DNA of 64,000 bases. It comes from Chloroflexota bacterium (GTDB taxonomy: Bacteria > Chloroflexota > Anaerolineae > Anaerolineales > DRMV01). Position numbers and translations under genes: made by a program. Below the pieces are notes generated by a model. The model was not told the DNA's origin and did no database searches. It was given only the letters and a program-made list of their open reading frames with translations. Shown piece by piece: positions 42,957 through 52,066 of this stretch. How positions within the stretch are numbered: the first letter of the stretch is position 1; every line of letters begins with the position of its first letter. Where the stretch lies: contig DRMV01000048.1 of assembly GCA_011322445.1 (NCBI GenBank), positions 1 through 64,000 of the forward strand, read 5' to 3'.

Positions 42957-44021
42957 CTATTCTGCCAAAGTTTCGGTGACCATATCACTCAATAAACGGG
43001 CGACAAAGCGCACCGTGGGGATGGCATTACTGTAAGCCATGCGGGTGGGGCCTAACACGCCTACCATGCCGGTGGCAAGGCCCGGCGCGCCATAGCGCGC
43101 CAACACGAGGGAACAGTGGCGCAGTTCTTCCCAATCTTCGCTGCCCACCAGCACCTGCACGCTGCCAATGTCGGCCTGGGAAGCCACACGTTGCAACAAG
43201 CGCTCCAGCAAGGCGCGGTTTTCCAACATGGCGAGGGCACGGCGGGCTGTTTCGGGGTGGTTAAATTCCGGCTCAGCCAGCACATGCACCAGCCCGTCGC
43301 GATAAACGGCTTCCACCAGGTGCTGCGCCGTTTCTTCCATCTCGTCCACCACCACGCGGCGGATATCGGCTTCGAGGGCATCGCTGGGGCGCGGCGCGCT
43401 GCGGATGGCTTCCAGGGTTTGCCCGGCATAGCGGGCATTGAGGTGCTCCGCGGCCGCGCTGAGGCGGGCTTGCGGCAGTGGCTCGGTCAGATGCAGCAAC
43501 CGCTGCCGCACTTCGCCGCCCACCAGCACCAACACCAGCAGCACCTGCCGCCCCCGAATGCCAATCAGTTCCAGGTGCTTGTAGCGGGCCTCTTCAGGGT
43601 GCGGCGCGGTGACCAAAGAGGCTGCCCGCGCCTGTTGGGCCAACACCGATGCCGCCAGTTGCATCCACTGGTCAATATCTTCCTGCGCCTGGTAGAACTG
43701 GTGGGCAATGGTGCGCTGGGTTTCAGGCGGCAAGTCGCTCCGCTCTAACAACTGCTCCACAAAAAAGCGGTAGCCTTTCGGCGTGGGAACGCGGCCCGCG
43801 GAGGTGTGCGGTTGGGTCAGGTAGCCCTTCTCGGTCAACACCGCCATTTCGTTGCGCACGGTCGCCGGGCTGATGTTGAGATGGTAACGCTTGACCAGCC
43901 GGCTCGAGCCGACCGGCTGCGCCGTGGCGACGTGGTCGCGCACGATGAGGGTCAGCAGGAACTGCTGCCGGTCGGTGAGTTCTTCTCCGGGTAGGGGCGT
44001 GCGCTTGCGGCGGGGCGACAT
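42957..44021 (-). CDS. hrcA: Heat-inducible transcription repressor HrcA
   Basis: 354 residues. The N-terminal winged helix (RQQFLLTLIVRDHVATAQPVGSSRLVKRYHLNISPATVRNEMAVLTEKGYLTQPHTSAGRVPT) is the HrcA signature, followed by a GAF-like dimerisation domain and the C-terminal VGVLGPTRMAYSNAIPTVRFVA. It binds CIRCE, found 26 bp upstream, so the operon is autoregulated. Confidence 0.96.
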   Translation of the reverse strand: MSPRRKRTPLPGEELTDRQQFLLTLIVRDHVATAQPVGSSRLVKRYHLNISPATVRNEMAVLTEKGYLTQPHTSAGRVPTPKGYRFFVEQLLERSDLPPETQRTIAHQFYQAQEDIDQWMQLAASVLAQQARAASLVTAPHPEEARYKHLELIGIRGRQVLLVLVLVGGEVRQRLLHLTEPLPQARLSAAAEHLNARYAGQTLEAIRSAPRPSDALEADIRRVVVDEMEETAQHLVEAVYRDGLVHVLAEPEFNHPETARRALAMLENRALLERLLQRVASQADIGSVQVLVGSEDWEELRHCSLVLARYGAPGLATGMVGVLGPTRMAYSNAIPTVRFVARLLSDMVTETLAE

Positions 44022-44046
44022 GATGGCCTCTCAGGGAAGCGAAAAA

Positions 44047-44073
44047 TTAGCACTCCTGGCTTGAGAGTGCTAA
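44047..44073. promoter_or_regulatory. CIRCE operator
   Basis: TTAGCACTC, 9 bases, GAGTGCTAA: an exact match to the CIRCE consensus bound by HrcA, placed between the promoter and the hrcA start. Confidence 0.97.
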
Positions 44074-44087
44074 TTTTTGGTGCTTTT

Positions 44088-44116
44088 ATGATACCACGGC
44101 CCCGGTAGGGCGTCAA
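44088..44116 (-). promoter_or_regulatory. hrcA operon sigma-A promoter
   Basis: On the minus strand TTGACG (44111-44116), 17 bp, TATCAT (44088-44093), 15 bp before CIRCE. The rest of the 308-bp gap (44022-44329) holds CIRCE and, on the plus strand, a TATAAT at 44250-44255 for the next gene. Confidence 0.85.
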
Positions 44117-44329
44117 TGCATGGCCACGCAGCGAGCATTTCAGCACGCCACCGCCTTGCAGGCATGCACACCACCGCCTCAAACGTTGCGATTGTATTGC
44201 AATTTGAACAGGTTTCTGCCACAGGCTGACCCATCGTCCGCCTTTAAGGTATAATTACCCGTTGCCGAACACCGGAAACAACGGCGGGCGGCACGTTTTT
44301 TCGCGAACTTTGAACAAAGGAGTGTTGCC

Positions 44330-45100
44330 ATGAGTGTTCAAACTGTGACTGCCCCGGATGGTACGGAGATCCAACGCAAGATGCACTTCACCGGCAAAGT
44401 CATCAAGACCACCACAGCGGGGGCTGTTGTGGACATCGGCGTGGGAAAGCCGGCCGTCGTGCATATTTCCCAACTGCGAGAAGAACCCGTCAAGAAAGTG
44501 GAAGATGTCGTCAATGTAGGCGACGAAGTGGAAGTGTGGGTGCGCCGCATCACCCCGAAAGGCATTGTCGAACTCACCATGATCAAGCCCCTCGACCTCG
44601 AATGGCGTGAAATCAAGGTCGGGATGACGGTCAAAGGCAAAGTGGAGCGGGTGGAAAAATACGGCGTGTTCGTCAACATTGGCGCCGAAGTGCCCGGCCT
44701 GGTGCACATCAGCGAAATGACCCACGGCTTCATCCGGTCGCCGCGCGACCTGGTGCAGGAAGGCGACGAAGTGGAAGCCCAGGTAATTGCCGTCAGCCGC
44801 CGCAAGCGCCAGATCAAACTGAGCATGAAGGCCCTGGAGCCGAAGCCCGAAGAAATCATGAAAGAGGTCAACCGCCCCACCCGCCGCAAGGCCAAAAAGG
44901 CGGGCAACGGCAAGAGCGACAAAGCAGCCGACCTGCAAGATTACGTTCCGACGCCGATGGAAATGGCCCTGCTGGACGCCCTCAAGCGCGCCCGCGCGGA
45001 CATGGAAAAGGCCACCGGCAAGGCCCGCACCGATGCCAAAAAGCGGGTCAAGGAACTGGAGGCGCTGCTTTCCAAGCGGATGCAGGCTCACTTGAACTGA
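44330..45100 (+). CDS. S1 RNA-binding domain protein (short RpsA-like)
   Basis: 256 residues with two S1 domains: KMHFTGKVIKTTTAGAVVDIGVGKPAVVHISQL (weaker) and GMTVKGKVERVEKYGVFVNIGAEVPGLVHISEM (canonical). They are followed by a basic linker and a charged helical tail (MEMALLDALKRARADMEKATGKARTDAKKRVKEL). It probably binds mRNA on the ribosome, as S1-like proteins do, but is much shorter than the 4-6 domain RpsA. GGAG precedes the ATG. A TATAAT lies at 44250-44255. Confidence 0.85.
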   Translation: MSVQTVTAPDGTEIQRKMHFTGKVIKTTTAGAVVDIGVGKPAVVHISQLREEPVKKVEDVVNVGDEVEVWVRRITPKGIVELTMIKPLDLEWREIKVGMTVKGKVERVEKYGVFVNIGAEVPGLVHISEMTHGFIRSPRDLVQEGDEVEAQVIAVSRRKRQIKLSMKALEPKPEEIMKEVNRPTRRKAKKAGNGKSDKAADLQDYVPTPMEMALLDALKRARADMEKATGKARTDAKKRVKELEALLSKRMQAHLN

Positions 45101-45127
45101 GCCGCGGCGCGTGGCAACGCTCGTTTT

Positions 45128-45164
45128 CCATCGCTCGCCTTCCGAGGCGGGCGATGGTGGTTTT
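45128..45164 (+). terminator. Rho-independent terminator
   Basis: Stem CCATCGCTCGCCT / AGGCGGGCGATGG (one G-T pair), 4-base loop, with TTTT shortly after. Confidence 0.75.
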
Positions 45165-45218
45165 AACCAGCCCCAGTTTCAGGGAACGTTGCTTGCCGCG
45201 TTTCGGACGAGGGAAAAC

Positions 45219-46235
45219 CTACCTTTGCTGGCTTTCTTCTTCCACGCTCAGGTCACTTTCCCCCGCATAGAGACGGCGTTCCAAAAGGCGGTCATAGGGC
45301 GTCCAGGTTTCACCGGCTTCCCGTTGCTGCAACAACAGCCAAAAACGGTTGACCTGGGCGCTGAGGTCATCAATTTTTGCCAGCGCGATGGCTTCCAGCG
45401 TTTGGGGACGGCGCGGGGAGCCCCACTCATAGCGGTTATGGTGGGCCAGCAGCATGTGGCGCAGCCGTAACGCCAGCGCCGGGGGAAACTCAGGCAAGGA
45501 TTCAATGGCAGCCGCCACCATCTCGTCGCCCAGCACGATGTGCCCCAAAAGGCGCCCTTCATCGGTGTAATCCACGTTCAACCCCCAGTGCAGTTCCCGC
45601 ACTTTGCCGATATCGTGCAGCAAAATGCCCGCGCGCAGCAAATCGGCGTCAATCTGGGGGTAAATTTCCAGCACGCGGTCGGCCAGGGCGAGCATCTCGG
45701 TCAGGTGCTCCAACAGCCCGCTAAGGTAAGCATGATGCACCTTGCGGCCGGCAGGCACCCAGCGCAAGGCTTCCAACAAAGCCTCATCGCCGTAGAACCG
45801 CATCACCAGGACATGAAGGTGAGGGTTCTCAATAGCCTCGGCGGCAGCAAGCACGCTTTCCAGCATGGCTTCGGGATCATGGGGCGAAGCCGGCAACATA
45901 TCACGCCAGTCGAACTCCCCCTCTGCCGCCTTACGAATGCGCAGCACCCGAACCTGCAGGCGGTCCCTGTAGGTTTCCATCTCGCCCTGAATCTTGACCA
46001 CATCGCCCACATCAATTTCGGCGGCCAGGGCTTCGGCATCCTCCCACACGCGCGCCAGCCGCTGGCCGCTGCGATCGCCCAAAACCAGGGTGAGGTAATG
46101 CCCGCGGCTGGGGTCGCGGAAAGGCTCCAGTCGCTTGCGATGCACAACGTAAAAACCAATGAACCGCTCCCCCGCCGAGACAGTGCGCAAAAAAGGCCCT
46201 TTTTGGGAATGCACGGGTTGAGATGCCGGTTCCAC
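45219..46235 (-). CDS. YhaM-like OB-fold / HD-domain 3'-5' exoribonuclease
   Basis: 338 residues. An N-terminal OB-fold (GHYLTLVLGDRSGQRLARVWEDAE, VGDVVKIQGEMETYRDRLQVRVLRIRKA) precedes an HD phosphohydrolase domain with HHAYLSGLLEHLTEML, GILLHDIGKVREL and HHNRYEWGSP. This domain order is that of YhaM (CBF1), which trims RNA 3' ends. It is followed on the same strand by nothing; upstream is the TPR gene with 13 bp between them, so they form one operon. Confidence 0.85.
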   Translation of the reverse strand: MEPASQPVHSQKGPFLRTVSAGERFIGFYVVHRKRLEPFRDPSRGHYLTLVLGDRSGQRLARVWEDAEALAAEIDVGDVVKIQGEMETYRDRLQVRVLRIRKAAEGEFDWRDMLPASPHDPEAMLESVLAAAEAIENPHLHVLVMRFYGDEALLEALRWVPAGRKVHHAYLSGLLEHLTEMLALADRVLEIYPQIDADLLRAGILLHDIGKVRELHWGLNVDYTDEGRLLGHIVLGDEMVAAAIESLPEFPPALALRLRHMLLAHHNRYEWGSPRRPQTLEAIALAKIDDLSAQVNRFWLLLQQREAGETWTPYDRLLERRLYAGESDLSVEEESQQR

Positions 46236-46247
46236 GGGGAAGTCTCC

Positions 46248-48011
46248 TCACGGGGTTGGTGTGGGCGAGGAAGTCGCCGGGGACGTGGGGGTGGGCGAAG
46301 GGGTCAGCAAACGGTCGAGGGCCTGCCGGGCTTCTTCTTGCCAGGCTTCCGGCACCATACCCTCAGGCGCATTCAGCACCCGCTTCCAGTCTTCGATGGC
46401 GGCATCGGTCACATCCAGCGCACCGAGCACTTTCGCCCGCCAGTAATAAAAAGTGTACCATTGCTGTTGTTTCTTCAAAAGAGGCTGGGCATCCTGCAAC
46501 TGGTGGAAGGCCTCGCCCGCGTGGCCCGCAGCCAGTTGGGCTTCGACCAGGGCCATACGGAGGTCAAAGTCGTTAGGGTGAACCCGCACGGCCGTTTCCA
46601 GGGTGCTGACGGCTTTCTCGCCTTCGTTGCGCGCCAGGTAAACCTGCGCCAGCAACCGCAGGGCATCGGCGTTGTAAGGTGCTGCCGCAACCACCTTCTT
46701 GGCCGCAGCCAAAGCGCCCTCGGTGTTCCCCTGCTGCAAATAAGCCTCGGCCAGTGCCCGATACACCGCTTCATCGCCGGGGGCATAGGTGAGATAAGTG
46801 CGGAAGTACAGCACGGCCTCGTCCAGTTTGCCAAGGTCAAAGGCGGCTTGCCCCAGCACCTTGTAGGCCGGCAGCAGGGTAATATCGAGGTCGTGGGCAT
46901 TCCTGGCCTCGGTGTAAGCCTTTTGAGGCTCGTTCAACATCAGGTCAGCCTCGGCACGGTAAAGCGGCACAAGGGGCGAGCCAGGAAGGCGGCTTTCGGC
47001 TTCCTTCAAGGCGGCAAGCGCGTCGGCAGGTTGCCCGGTGCGCAAGGCAATTTCTGCTTGCACGAGGTAAGCCAGGCCATAGTCAGGGTCGTCTTTCACG
47101 GCTTGTGCAGCCCATTTGGCCGCCTCTTCGGGCTTTCCCTGCGCCAGCAGCACCTGCGCCAGGCCGGTTTCCGCAGGGGCAAAGTGCGCCTGCAACTTCA
47201 GCGCTTCTTGATAAGCCGACGCGGCTTCATCCCACTGCTTTTGATGGCGATAGACTTCGCCCATGTAGAAATAGAGGTCAGCCTTATGCTCCCCTTCAGC
47301 CTCGGCCGTCTGGCGGAAGTAACGCAAGGCATCTTGCCAGCGGCCTTCCTGCATGGCACGCAGCCCCAGGCGGTAGGCTTCCACCAGGTGAGGCGTGCTC
47401 ACGGCCAGGGGGGTGGGGGTGTAAGTGGCCGGCAACAACAAAGCCAACGGCGTCGGCTTGCCGAGCGTCAGGGGGTCGATGGGCGTAGGCGTTTCGGTAG
47501 GCCGCGGCGTCGCCGTTTGGGTCGTGTAAATCAGCAACTGAGGGGTCGCGAGGTGCACCGGCCGGAAACGCTGCCACGCCCCCCAGGCGCCCCACGACAG
47601 CGCCATCAACACCAGCAGCGCCACCGCGCCTGCCACCACGCGGCGCGGCAACACGGTGCCGGTTTTCTCGGTCGGCTCTGGCACCGAGGGACGGTATTCG
47701 GCCTCCCAGGCACGGGGATGCGGCACACGCACCGGCGCAACTTCGCCCTCGGGAGGCATTTCACCGAGCAAAATCAGCCCGCGCCGCGCGGGCTCATAAG
47801 TCGGGTCGGCAGCGTAGGCCTTTTGCAGGCAATAACGCCGTTCTTTGACAGAATCCACCGCGGCGCTCAACCACACCCAGTAAACCGCATTATTGGGCGC
47901 GGCGCGTAGCAACCGGCGAAGAATTTCCTGTGCTTTGGCCGTTTCGCCCCGCTCAATGGCCTGGATGGCTTCCTGCAATGCGGCGTCCTGGTTGCTCACC
48001 TCGTGGCTCAT
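46248..48011 (-). CDS. Membrane-anchored TPR protein
   Basis: 587 residues. A short cytosolic helical part (~1-85, two TPR-like helices) is followed by one TM helix (~124-144). Then comes a Pro/Thr-rich linker (TATPRPTETPTP) and about nine TPR units from ~220 on (for example KADLYFYMGEVYRHQKQWDEAASAYQEALKL), ending in a second PTP-rich tail. It is probably a scaffold at the membrane with the TPR part outside; partner unknown. The ATG at 48011 is chosen by GGAGGAGCCT upstream. It is divergent from the LysM lipoprotein gene. Confidence 0.8.
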   Translation of the reverse strand: MSHEVSNQDAALQEAIQAIERGETAKAQEILRRLLRAAPNNAVYWVWLSAAVDSVKERRYCLQKAYAADPTYEPARRGLILLGEMPPEGEVAPVRVPHPRAWEAEYRPSVPEPTEKTGTVLPRRVVAGAVALLVLMALSWGAWGAWQRFRPVHLATPQLLIYTTQTATPRPTETPTPIDPLTLGKPTPLALLLPATYTPTPLAVSTPHLVEAYRLGLRAMQEGRWQDALRYFRQTAEAEGEHKADLYFYMGEVYRHQKQWDEAASAYQEALKLQAHFAPAETGLAQVLLAQGKPEEAAKWAAQAVKDDPDYGLAYLVQAEIALRTGQPADALAALKEAESRLPGSPLVPLYRAEADLMLNEPQKAYTEARNAHDLDITLLPAYKVLGQAAFDLGKLDEAVLYFRTYLTYAPGDEAVYRALAEAYLQQGNTEGALAAAKKVVAAAPYNADALRLLAQVYLARNEGEKAVSTLETAVRVHPNDFDLRMALVEAQLAAGHAGEAFHQLQDAQPLLKKQQQWYTFYYWRAKVLGALDVTDAAIEDWKRVLNAPEGMVPEAWQEEARQALDRLLTPSPTPTSPATSSPTPTP

Positions 48012-48074
48012 AGGCTCCTCCACCCTTGAGTTTAGCATAGGGTGCGCGGGAGGGCAAGCGCCGCGCGACAACGG

Positions 48075-48080
48075 TATAAT
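48075..48080 (+). promoter_or_regulatory. -10 box of the LysM lipoprotein gene (leaderless)
   Basis: TATAAT with only 6 bp to the ATG at 48087, so transcription should start at or near the start codon. No convincing -35 box. Confidence 0.6.
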
Positions 48081-48086
48081 GGGAAC

Positions 48087-49073
48087 ATGCGCCAACGTTT
48101 GCTCGTTCTCTGCGGCCTCATGCTGGCTGCGCTGTGGCTGGCCGCCTGCGGGAATGCTGCCCCACCGTCGGCTGCCACCACGCCCCCTCAGGCCACCCCC
48201 ACCCGTGGGTGGACCCTCACGCCCTACGCCACCCCCTCCCCTACGGCCACGCCAACGCCGCTGCCTTCCCCCACTTTACCCGCAGCAGCACACCCCAGCC
48301 CCACGCCGTGGGTTTACACCGTAGCCAAAGGCGACACCCTGCTGGGCATCGCCCTGCGCTTCGGCGTTTCGCTGAAAGCCCTCGAAGAAGCCAACCCCGG
48401 CGTGGACCCGCAGGCAATGGCCGTGGGCACGCGCCTCATCATCCCCGTAAACGCCGAAAACCCGGCAGGCCTGCCCACTCCCACTCCTTTGCCGATGGCG
48501 GTTGGCGCGCCATTTTGCGAGCCCGCTGCCGATGGCGGCGCAGTGTGCCTGGTAGAAGTTCACAACCCGGGGCCGCAGGCAGTGGAAGCCGTTGCCGCCT
48601 GGCTCACGCTGCCCAACGGCCAGGCGACGACAGCCGAAGCCCTGCTCAACCTGCTGCCCAAAGATAGCAGTACCGTGCTGGTCGCGCGCTTCACCCAGGC
48701 ACCGCCCCAACCCCGCGCGGCCGTGCGCCTGTTGCGCGCGCTGGCCGTGCCTACCAAAGCCCAGGCACAACGCTACCCTCCGCTCAAAGTGCAAAATCTA
48801 CACACCGCCATCGCCTCCAACAAACGGGCCGTCCAGGTCAGCGGCAGCCTGCGATTGCAAAAAAACACTGCCGTGCAAGCCGTTTGGGTCGTTGCAGCGG
48901 CATACGATGCTGAAGGGCACCCGGTCGGGGTGCGCCGATGGGAAGCCCCCTTGCCTTTCCCCCCTGGCAAGCCGCAGCCCTTCGCCTTCACAGTTTACAG
49001 CATTGGCCCGCCTATCGCGCGTGTGGTGGTGCACGCCGAAGCCCACGCGCTTTTGCCAACCCCCACCCCTTAA
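48087..49073 (+). CDS. LysM-domain lipoprotein
   Basis: 328 residues. The signal peptide ends in the lipobox LAACG (Cys21). A Thr/Pro-rich linker precedes a single LysM domain (~76-121, VYTVAKGDTLLGIALRFGVSLKALEEANPGV) that binds glycan strands. The C-terminal ~180 residues look like a beta-sandwich (CLVEVHNPGPQAVEAVAAWLTLPNG, VQVSGSLRLQKNTAVQAVWVVAAAYD) resembling FxLYD-type extracellular domains. It is anchored outside the cytoplasmic membrane, probably holding cell-wall glycan. It starts at the ATG 6 bp after the -10 box. Confidence 0.82.
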   Translation: MRQRLLVLCGLMLAALWLAACGNAAPPSAATTPPQATPTRGWTLTPYATPSPTATPTPLPSPTLPAAAHPSPTPWVYTVAKGDTLLGIALRFGVSLKALEEANPGVDPQAMAVGTRLIIPVNAENPAGLPTPTPLPMAVGAPFCEPAADGGAVCLVEVHNPGPQAVEAVAAWLTLPNGQATTAEALLNLLPKDSSTVLVARFTQAPPQPRAAVRLLRALAVPTKAQAQRYPPLKVQNLHTAIASNKRAVQVSGSLRLQKNTAVQAVWVVAAAYDAEGHPVGVRRWEAPLPFPPGKPQPFAFTVYSIGPPIARVVVHAEAHALLPTPTP

Positions 49074-49229
49074 ACCCTGGCGCCGGAGCATGGATCGCTC
49101 CGGCGCTTGCGCGCCCAGCCTGCCACAGGCCGGGCAGCCTACGCCCCCTTCGCCTCACGAGCGCGTCTTCCCTTAGCAACCGCCCTGGGCAGCAGCACAC
49201 GATGACAACCACCTTTACCACATCAATGC

Positions 49230-50120
49230 TTACTTCGATGTGTCGGGGATTTTCAACATAGCGCTACTGGCCGCACAGGCCAGCCAGCCCTGCGCCCCCA
49301 CCGCGCACACCTTAACCGCCAGTGTATGCTTGCCAGGCGCCAGTTTGGGAAGGGGGACAGTGGCTTTCCACACACCACCCGGCAGCGTTTGCTCTGCAAC
49401 CAGGTTGTAGTAAAAGGGGGAAACAGTACTGCCGTGGACATCGTCGATTTGCACAGCCAACGCTTCCCACGGTGCACCACTACTGCTCACAACCCGGGCC
49501 TCGATTTGCAACCGGCGGGCATCGGGCAACGTCGCGGTGACCTGCGCCTGCCATCCCGGCAAAGTGGTGGAGGAAAGATCGTGTTCCAGGGCCTTGCCCT
49601 TGGCCTGCAAAAACTGACGGCCCACAGGCTGGGGGCTGACCTCTTGCCTCGCGGGGTTATAGCAGATTTCCATATTGGCAAAGGGCTGGCAAATCTGGCC
49701 GTTGCGCTCGAAAGGCTCCCCCACCGGTGGGCCAGCACACCGCCAGCCGCCATGCGAGCGAATCCAGGCGGCAATTTCCGGCACCACATTGTGGCCATTT
49801 TCATACACAAAACCCTCACGTCTGGCGGCCGATGGTTGCGGGGGATAGAGAGAGAACGGCTGCGCCCCGCCTTGAGGCGCATCGGCACGCCACACAAACA
49901 CCATGTTGGCCGCCACACCCACCAAATTGCCCTGGAACCAAAACGGCCCTGCCAGCCACCCTCCAGCGCCGCCTGGCCCGCCACAGGCGCGCCAGGGGTC
50001 CAGGAAAGGCGACGGCGCCATGCCATTCGCCTCTCCAGCAACAGACGCGCACCCCGCCACAAGGTTCGCGGCGGTGGCGATGATTAAAATCCACAAAACC
50101 CAGCGTGCAGGCCGTTTCAT
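49230..50120 (-). CDS. Lipoprotein of unknown function
   Basis: 296 residues. The signal peptide ends in the lipobox LVAGC (Cys24). Residues ~40-150 are rich in Cys, Gly and Trp (WRACGGPGGAGG, GGWRCAGPPVG, GQICQPFANMEICYNP), suggesting disulfides. Residues ~170-290 form an Ig-like or beta-sandwich domain (ARRLQIEARVVSSSGAPWEALAVQIDD... GKHTLAVKVCAVG). I do not recognise the family. The gap to the LysM gene (49074-49229) holds a perfect 10-bp hairpin (49080-49106) without a T-run. Confidence 0.65.
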   Translation of the reverse strand: MKRPARWVLWILIIATAANLVAGCASVAGEANGMAPSPFLDPWRACGGPGGAGGWLAGPFWFQGNLVGVAANMVFVWRADAPQGGAQPFSLYPPQPSAARREGFVYENGHNVVPEIAAWIRSHGGWRCAGPPVGEPFERNGQICQPFANMEICYNPARQEVSPQPVGRQFLQAKGKALEHDLSSTTLPGWQAQVTATLPDARRLQIEARVVSSSGAPWEALAVQIDDVHGSTVSPFYYNLVAEQTLPGGVWKATVPLPKLAPGKHTLAVKVCAVGAQGWLACAASSAMLKIPDTSK

Positions 50121-50544
50121 AGCACAATCTTCCCGAAAATCTCACCTACCAGAGCATCCACAACCGTCCCGAAGAGGGCTCTTCTCCCCTCCCAAAGCAG
50201 CATCCAAGAAGACGACGCGCATTTTGGCCGCTCGCTTCTCTTCCTCTCCCCCTGCCCTCGGCTGCCCTGTTTCACAGTTCGGCCCAGCCAAGGGCAGAAA
50301 GTACACCCCGAGCAACAGGCTGAACACAGACAAAGCCCAAAGTCGAAAAAGCAGCAGGGGAGGGATGAAATCTTGTGCAGCGTTTCGGCGGCCGTCTTCA
50401 ATGGCTTACCACTAAGTCAGAATGGTTCTCTTTCGAGTATACTACCAAAGCCCTCTTTTTTGCGGATTTTGGCATGGTTCTGGCAACGTTTTAAGGCTTT
50501 CGTCATGTTGACGAAGCACGCTTTTTCAGTAGTACAATACGCCC
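50121..50544. other. 424-bp gap without a convincing gene
   Basis: Less GC-rich than its surroundings. The right end holds a plus-strand promoter: TTGACG (50508-50513), a long 19-bp spacer and TACAAT (50533-50538), 6 bp before the decarboxylase ATG. A minus-strand frame at 50117-50401 gives a Cys- and Arg-rich, low-complexity protein that I do not accept as real. Nothing else is visible. Confidence 0.6.
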
Positions 50545-52062
50545 ATGACCGTTTCCCCTGAACTTTCCCCCGAGGCCATTCGCGACCTGGGGCGTTGGGT
50601 GGCCGATTTCGTCGCCGACTACCTCGCCACCTTGAGCGAGCAGCCGATTGCCGACCCGACTGCCACCCCAGCACGCCTGCAGGCGCAGATCGACGAGCCG
50701 TTACCCCGCGCTGCGCAAGGCGTGGAAACGGCCCTCGAGGACTTCCGTCGCAAAATTGTCGCTCCCTCGGTGCGGGTAGGCCACCCCCGCTTTTTGGCCT
50801 GGATGCGCACGTCGCCGTTGGCCGGGGCGGTTTTCGCCGAAGCCTTAGCCGCGGCGCTCAACCAATCGGTGGCCGTATGGCAAGGCGCACCGGCTGCCAC
50901 CGAAACCGAGCGGCTGGTGCTGCGCTGGCTGCTCGCCCTCAGCGGCTATGCCCCCGACGCCGAGGGCATTCTCACCTCCGGCGGCTCGATGGCAAACTTC
51001 GTGGGCATGCTGCTGGCACGGCAAGCGGCCTTCCCCGAAGTGCGGCAACAAGGGCTGCGCGCCATGCCACCGGCGGCCGTCTACCTCAGCCCCGAAGCCC
51101 ATTATTCCCAGGTCAAGGCCGTGGAAATGATGGGGCTTGGCAAAGACGCGGTGCGCTGCATTCCCACCGACACTGCCCGCCGGATGCGCCCCGACGCCCT
51201 GCAAGAAGCCATTCGGGCGGACAAGCGCCGCGGCATTGTGCCGCTGGCAGTGGGGGCAACCATCGGCACCACCGCCACCGGCGCGTGCGACCCCATCGCC
51301 GAGATTGCGGCCATTTGCGCGGAGGAAGGCGTTTGGCTGCACGTCGATGGGGCTTATGGCGGGCTTGCGGCTTCCATTCCCACGGCGGCTGCCTGCGCTC
51401 GCGGTCTGGCCCAAGCCGATTCGTTCACCGTGGACCCGCACAAAACGCTCTTCGTGCCCTTCGAGGCTGGCGCGGTCTTCACCCGCCATCGCGGGCTGCT
51501 GCCGGCCACTTTCGGCGCGCGGGCAGCCTATTTGCCCAACGCCGAGGAAGGCTTCCAGTTCCGCGACTATGGCCCACAACTTTCGCGCAATTTCCGCGCT
51601 CTGAAAATCTACCTCACCCTGAAAATTTACGGCGCCGATGCCATTTTGAGCACCTGGGAACGCCTCCACCGTCTTGCAGCGCGCTTCGGCGCCATGCTGG
51701 AAGCCGCCCCCGACTTCCAACTGGTCACCCCCATCTCAATGGGCATTGCCGCCTTCCGCTATGCCCCGCCCGACCTGACCGACGAAACCGCGCTGAACGC
51801 CCTCAACCACGCCCTGGCGCCGGTGCTCCAACAGCAGGGGGAAGCCTTCCTTTCCCGCACCCACCTGGGCGAAACCGAAGCCTTGCGGGCCTGCTTCATT
51901 TCCTACCGCACCACGGAAGACGACCTGCCGCGCATTATGGAAGCCGTCCGCAAAGCCGGGGAAAGCGTGCGCGCCCAATGGCGCACAGCGCCAGAAGCCC
52001 TCATGGCTCCGGAGGCGCCGTCCCCGCCCGATTGCACCCCACCGACGCCTAAAACGCCCTGA
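50545..52062 (+). CDS. Group II PLP-dependent amino acid decarboxylase
   Basis: 505 residues of the glutamate/aromatic amino acid decarboxylase family. GHPRFLAW (79-86), TSGGSMANF (144-152), HVDGAYGG (266-273) and PLP Lys300 in DSFTVDPHKTLF are visible. The family decarboxylates aromatic amino acids, glutamate or related compounds; the substrate here is undetermined. The TACAAT box 6 bp before the ATG implies a leaderless mRNA. mutY starts 4 bp after its stop without its own ribosome site, so translation is probably coupled. Confidence 0.88.
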   Translation: MTVSPELSPEAIRDLGRWVADFVADYLATLSEQPIADPTATPARLQAQIDEPLPRAAQGVETALEDFRRKIVAPSVRVGHPRFLAWMRTSPLAGAVFAEALAAALNQSVAVWQGAPAATETERLVLRWLLALSGYAPDAEGILTSGGSMANFVGMLLARQAAFPEVRQQGLRAMPPAAVYLSPEAHYSQVKAVEMMGLGKDAVRCIPTDTARRMRPDALQEAIRADKRRGIVPLAVGATIGTTATGACDPIAEIAAICAEEGVWLHVDGAYGGLAASIPTAAACARGLAQADSFTVDPHKTLFVPFEAGAVFTRHRGLLPATFGARAAYLPNAEEGFQFRDYGPQLSRNFRALKIYLTLKIYGADAILSTWERLHRLAARFGAMLEAAPDFQLVTPISMGIAAFRYAPPDLTDETALNALNHALAPVLQQQGEAFLSRTHLGETEALRACFISYRTTEDDLPRIMEAVRKAGESVRAQWRTAPEALMAPEAPSPPDCTPPTPKTP

Positions 52063-52066
52063 CCCC

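Noticed and set aside
49080-49106. Terminator after the LysM gene
   Set aside because: The 10-bp stem is perfect but no T-run follows, so it is mentioned only as a hairpin.
50117-50401. Minus-strand frame of 94 codons before the lipoprotein gene
   Set aside because: Cys/Arg/Ser-rich low-complexity translation, no ribosome site, no recognisable fold, poor codon pattern.
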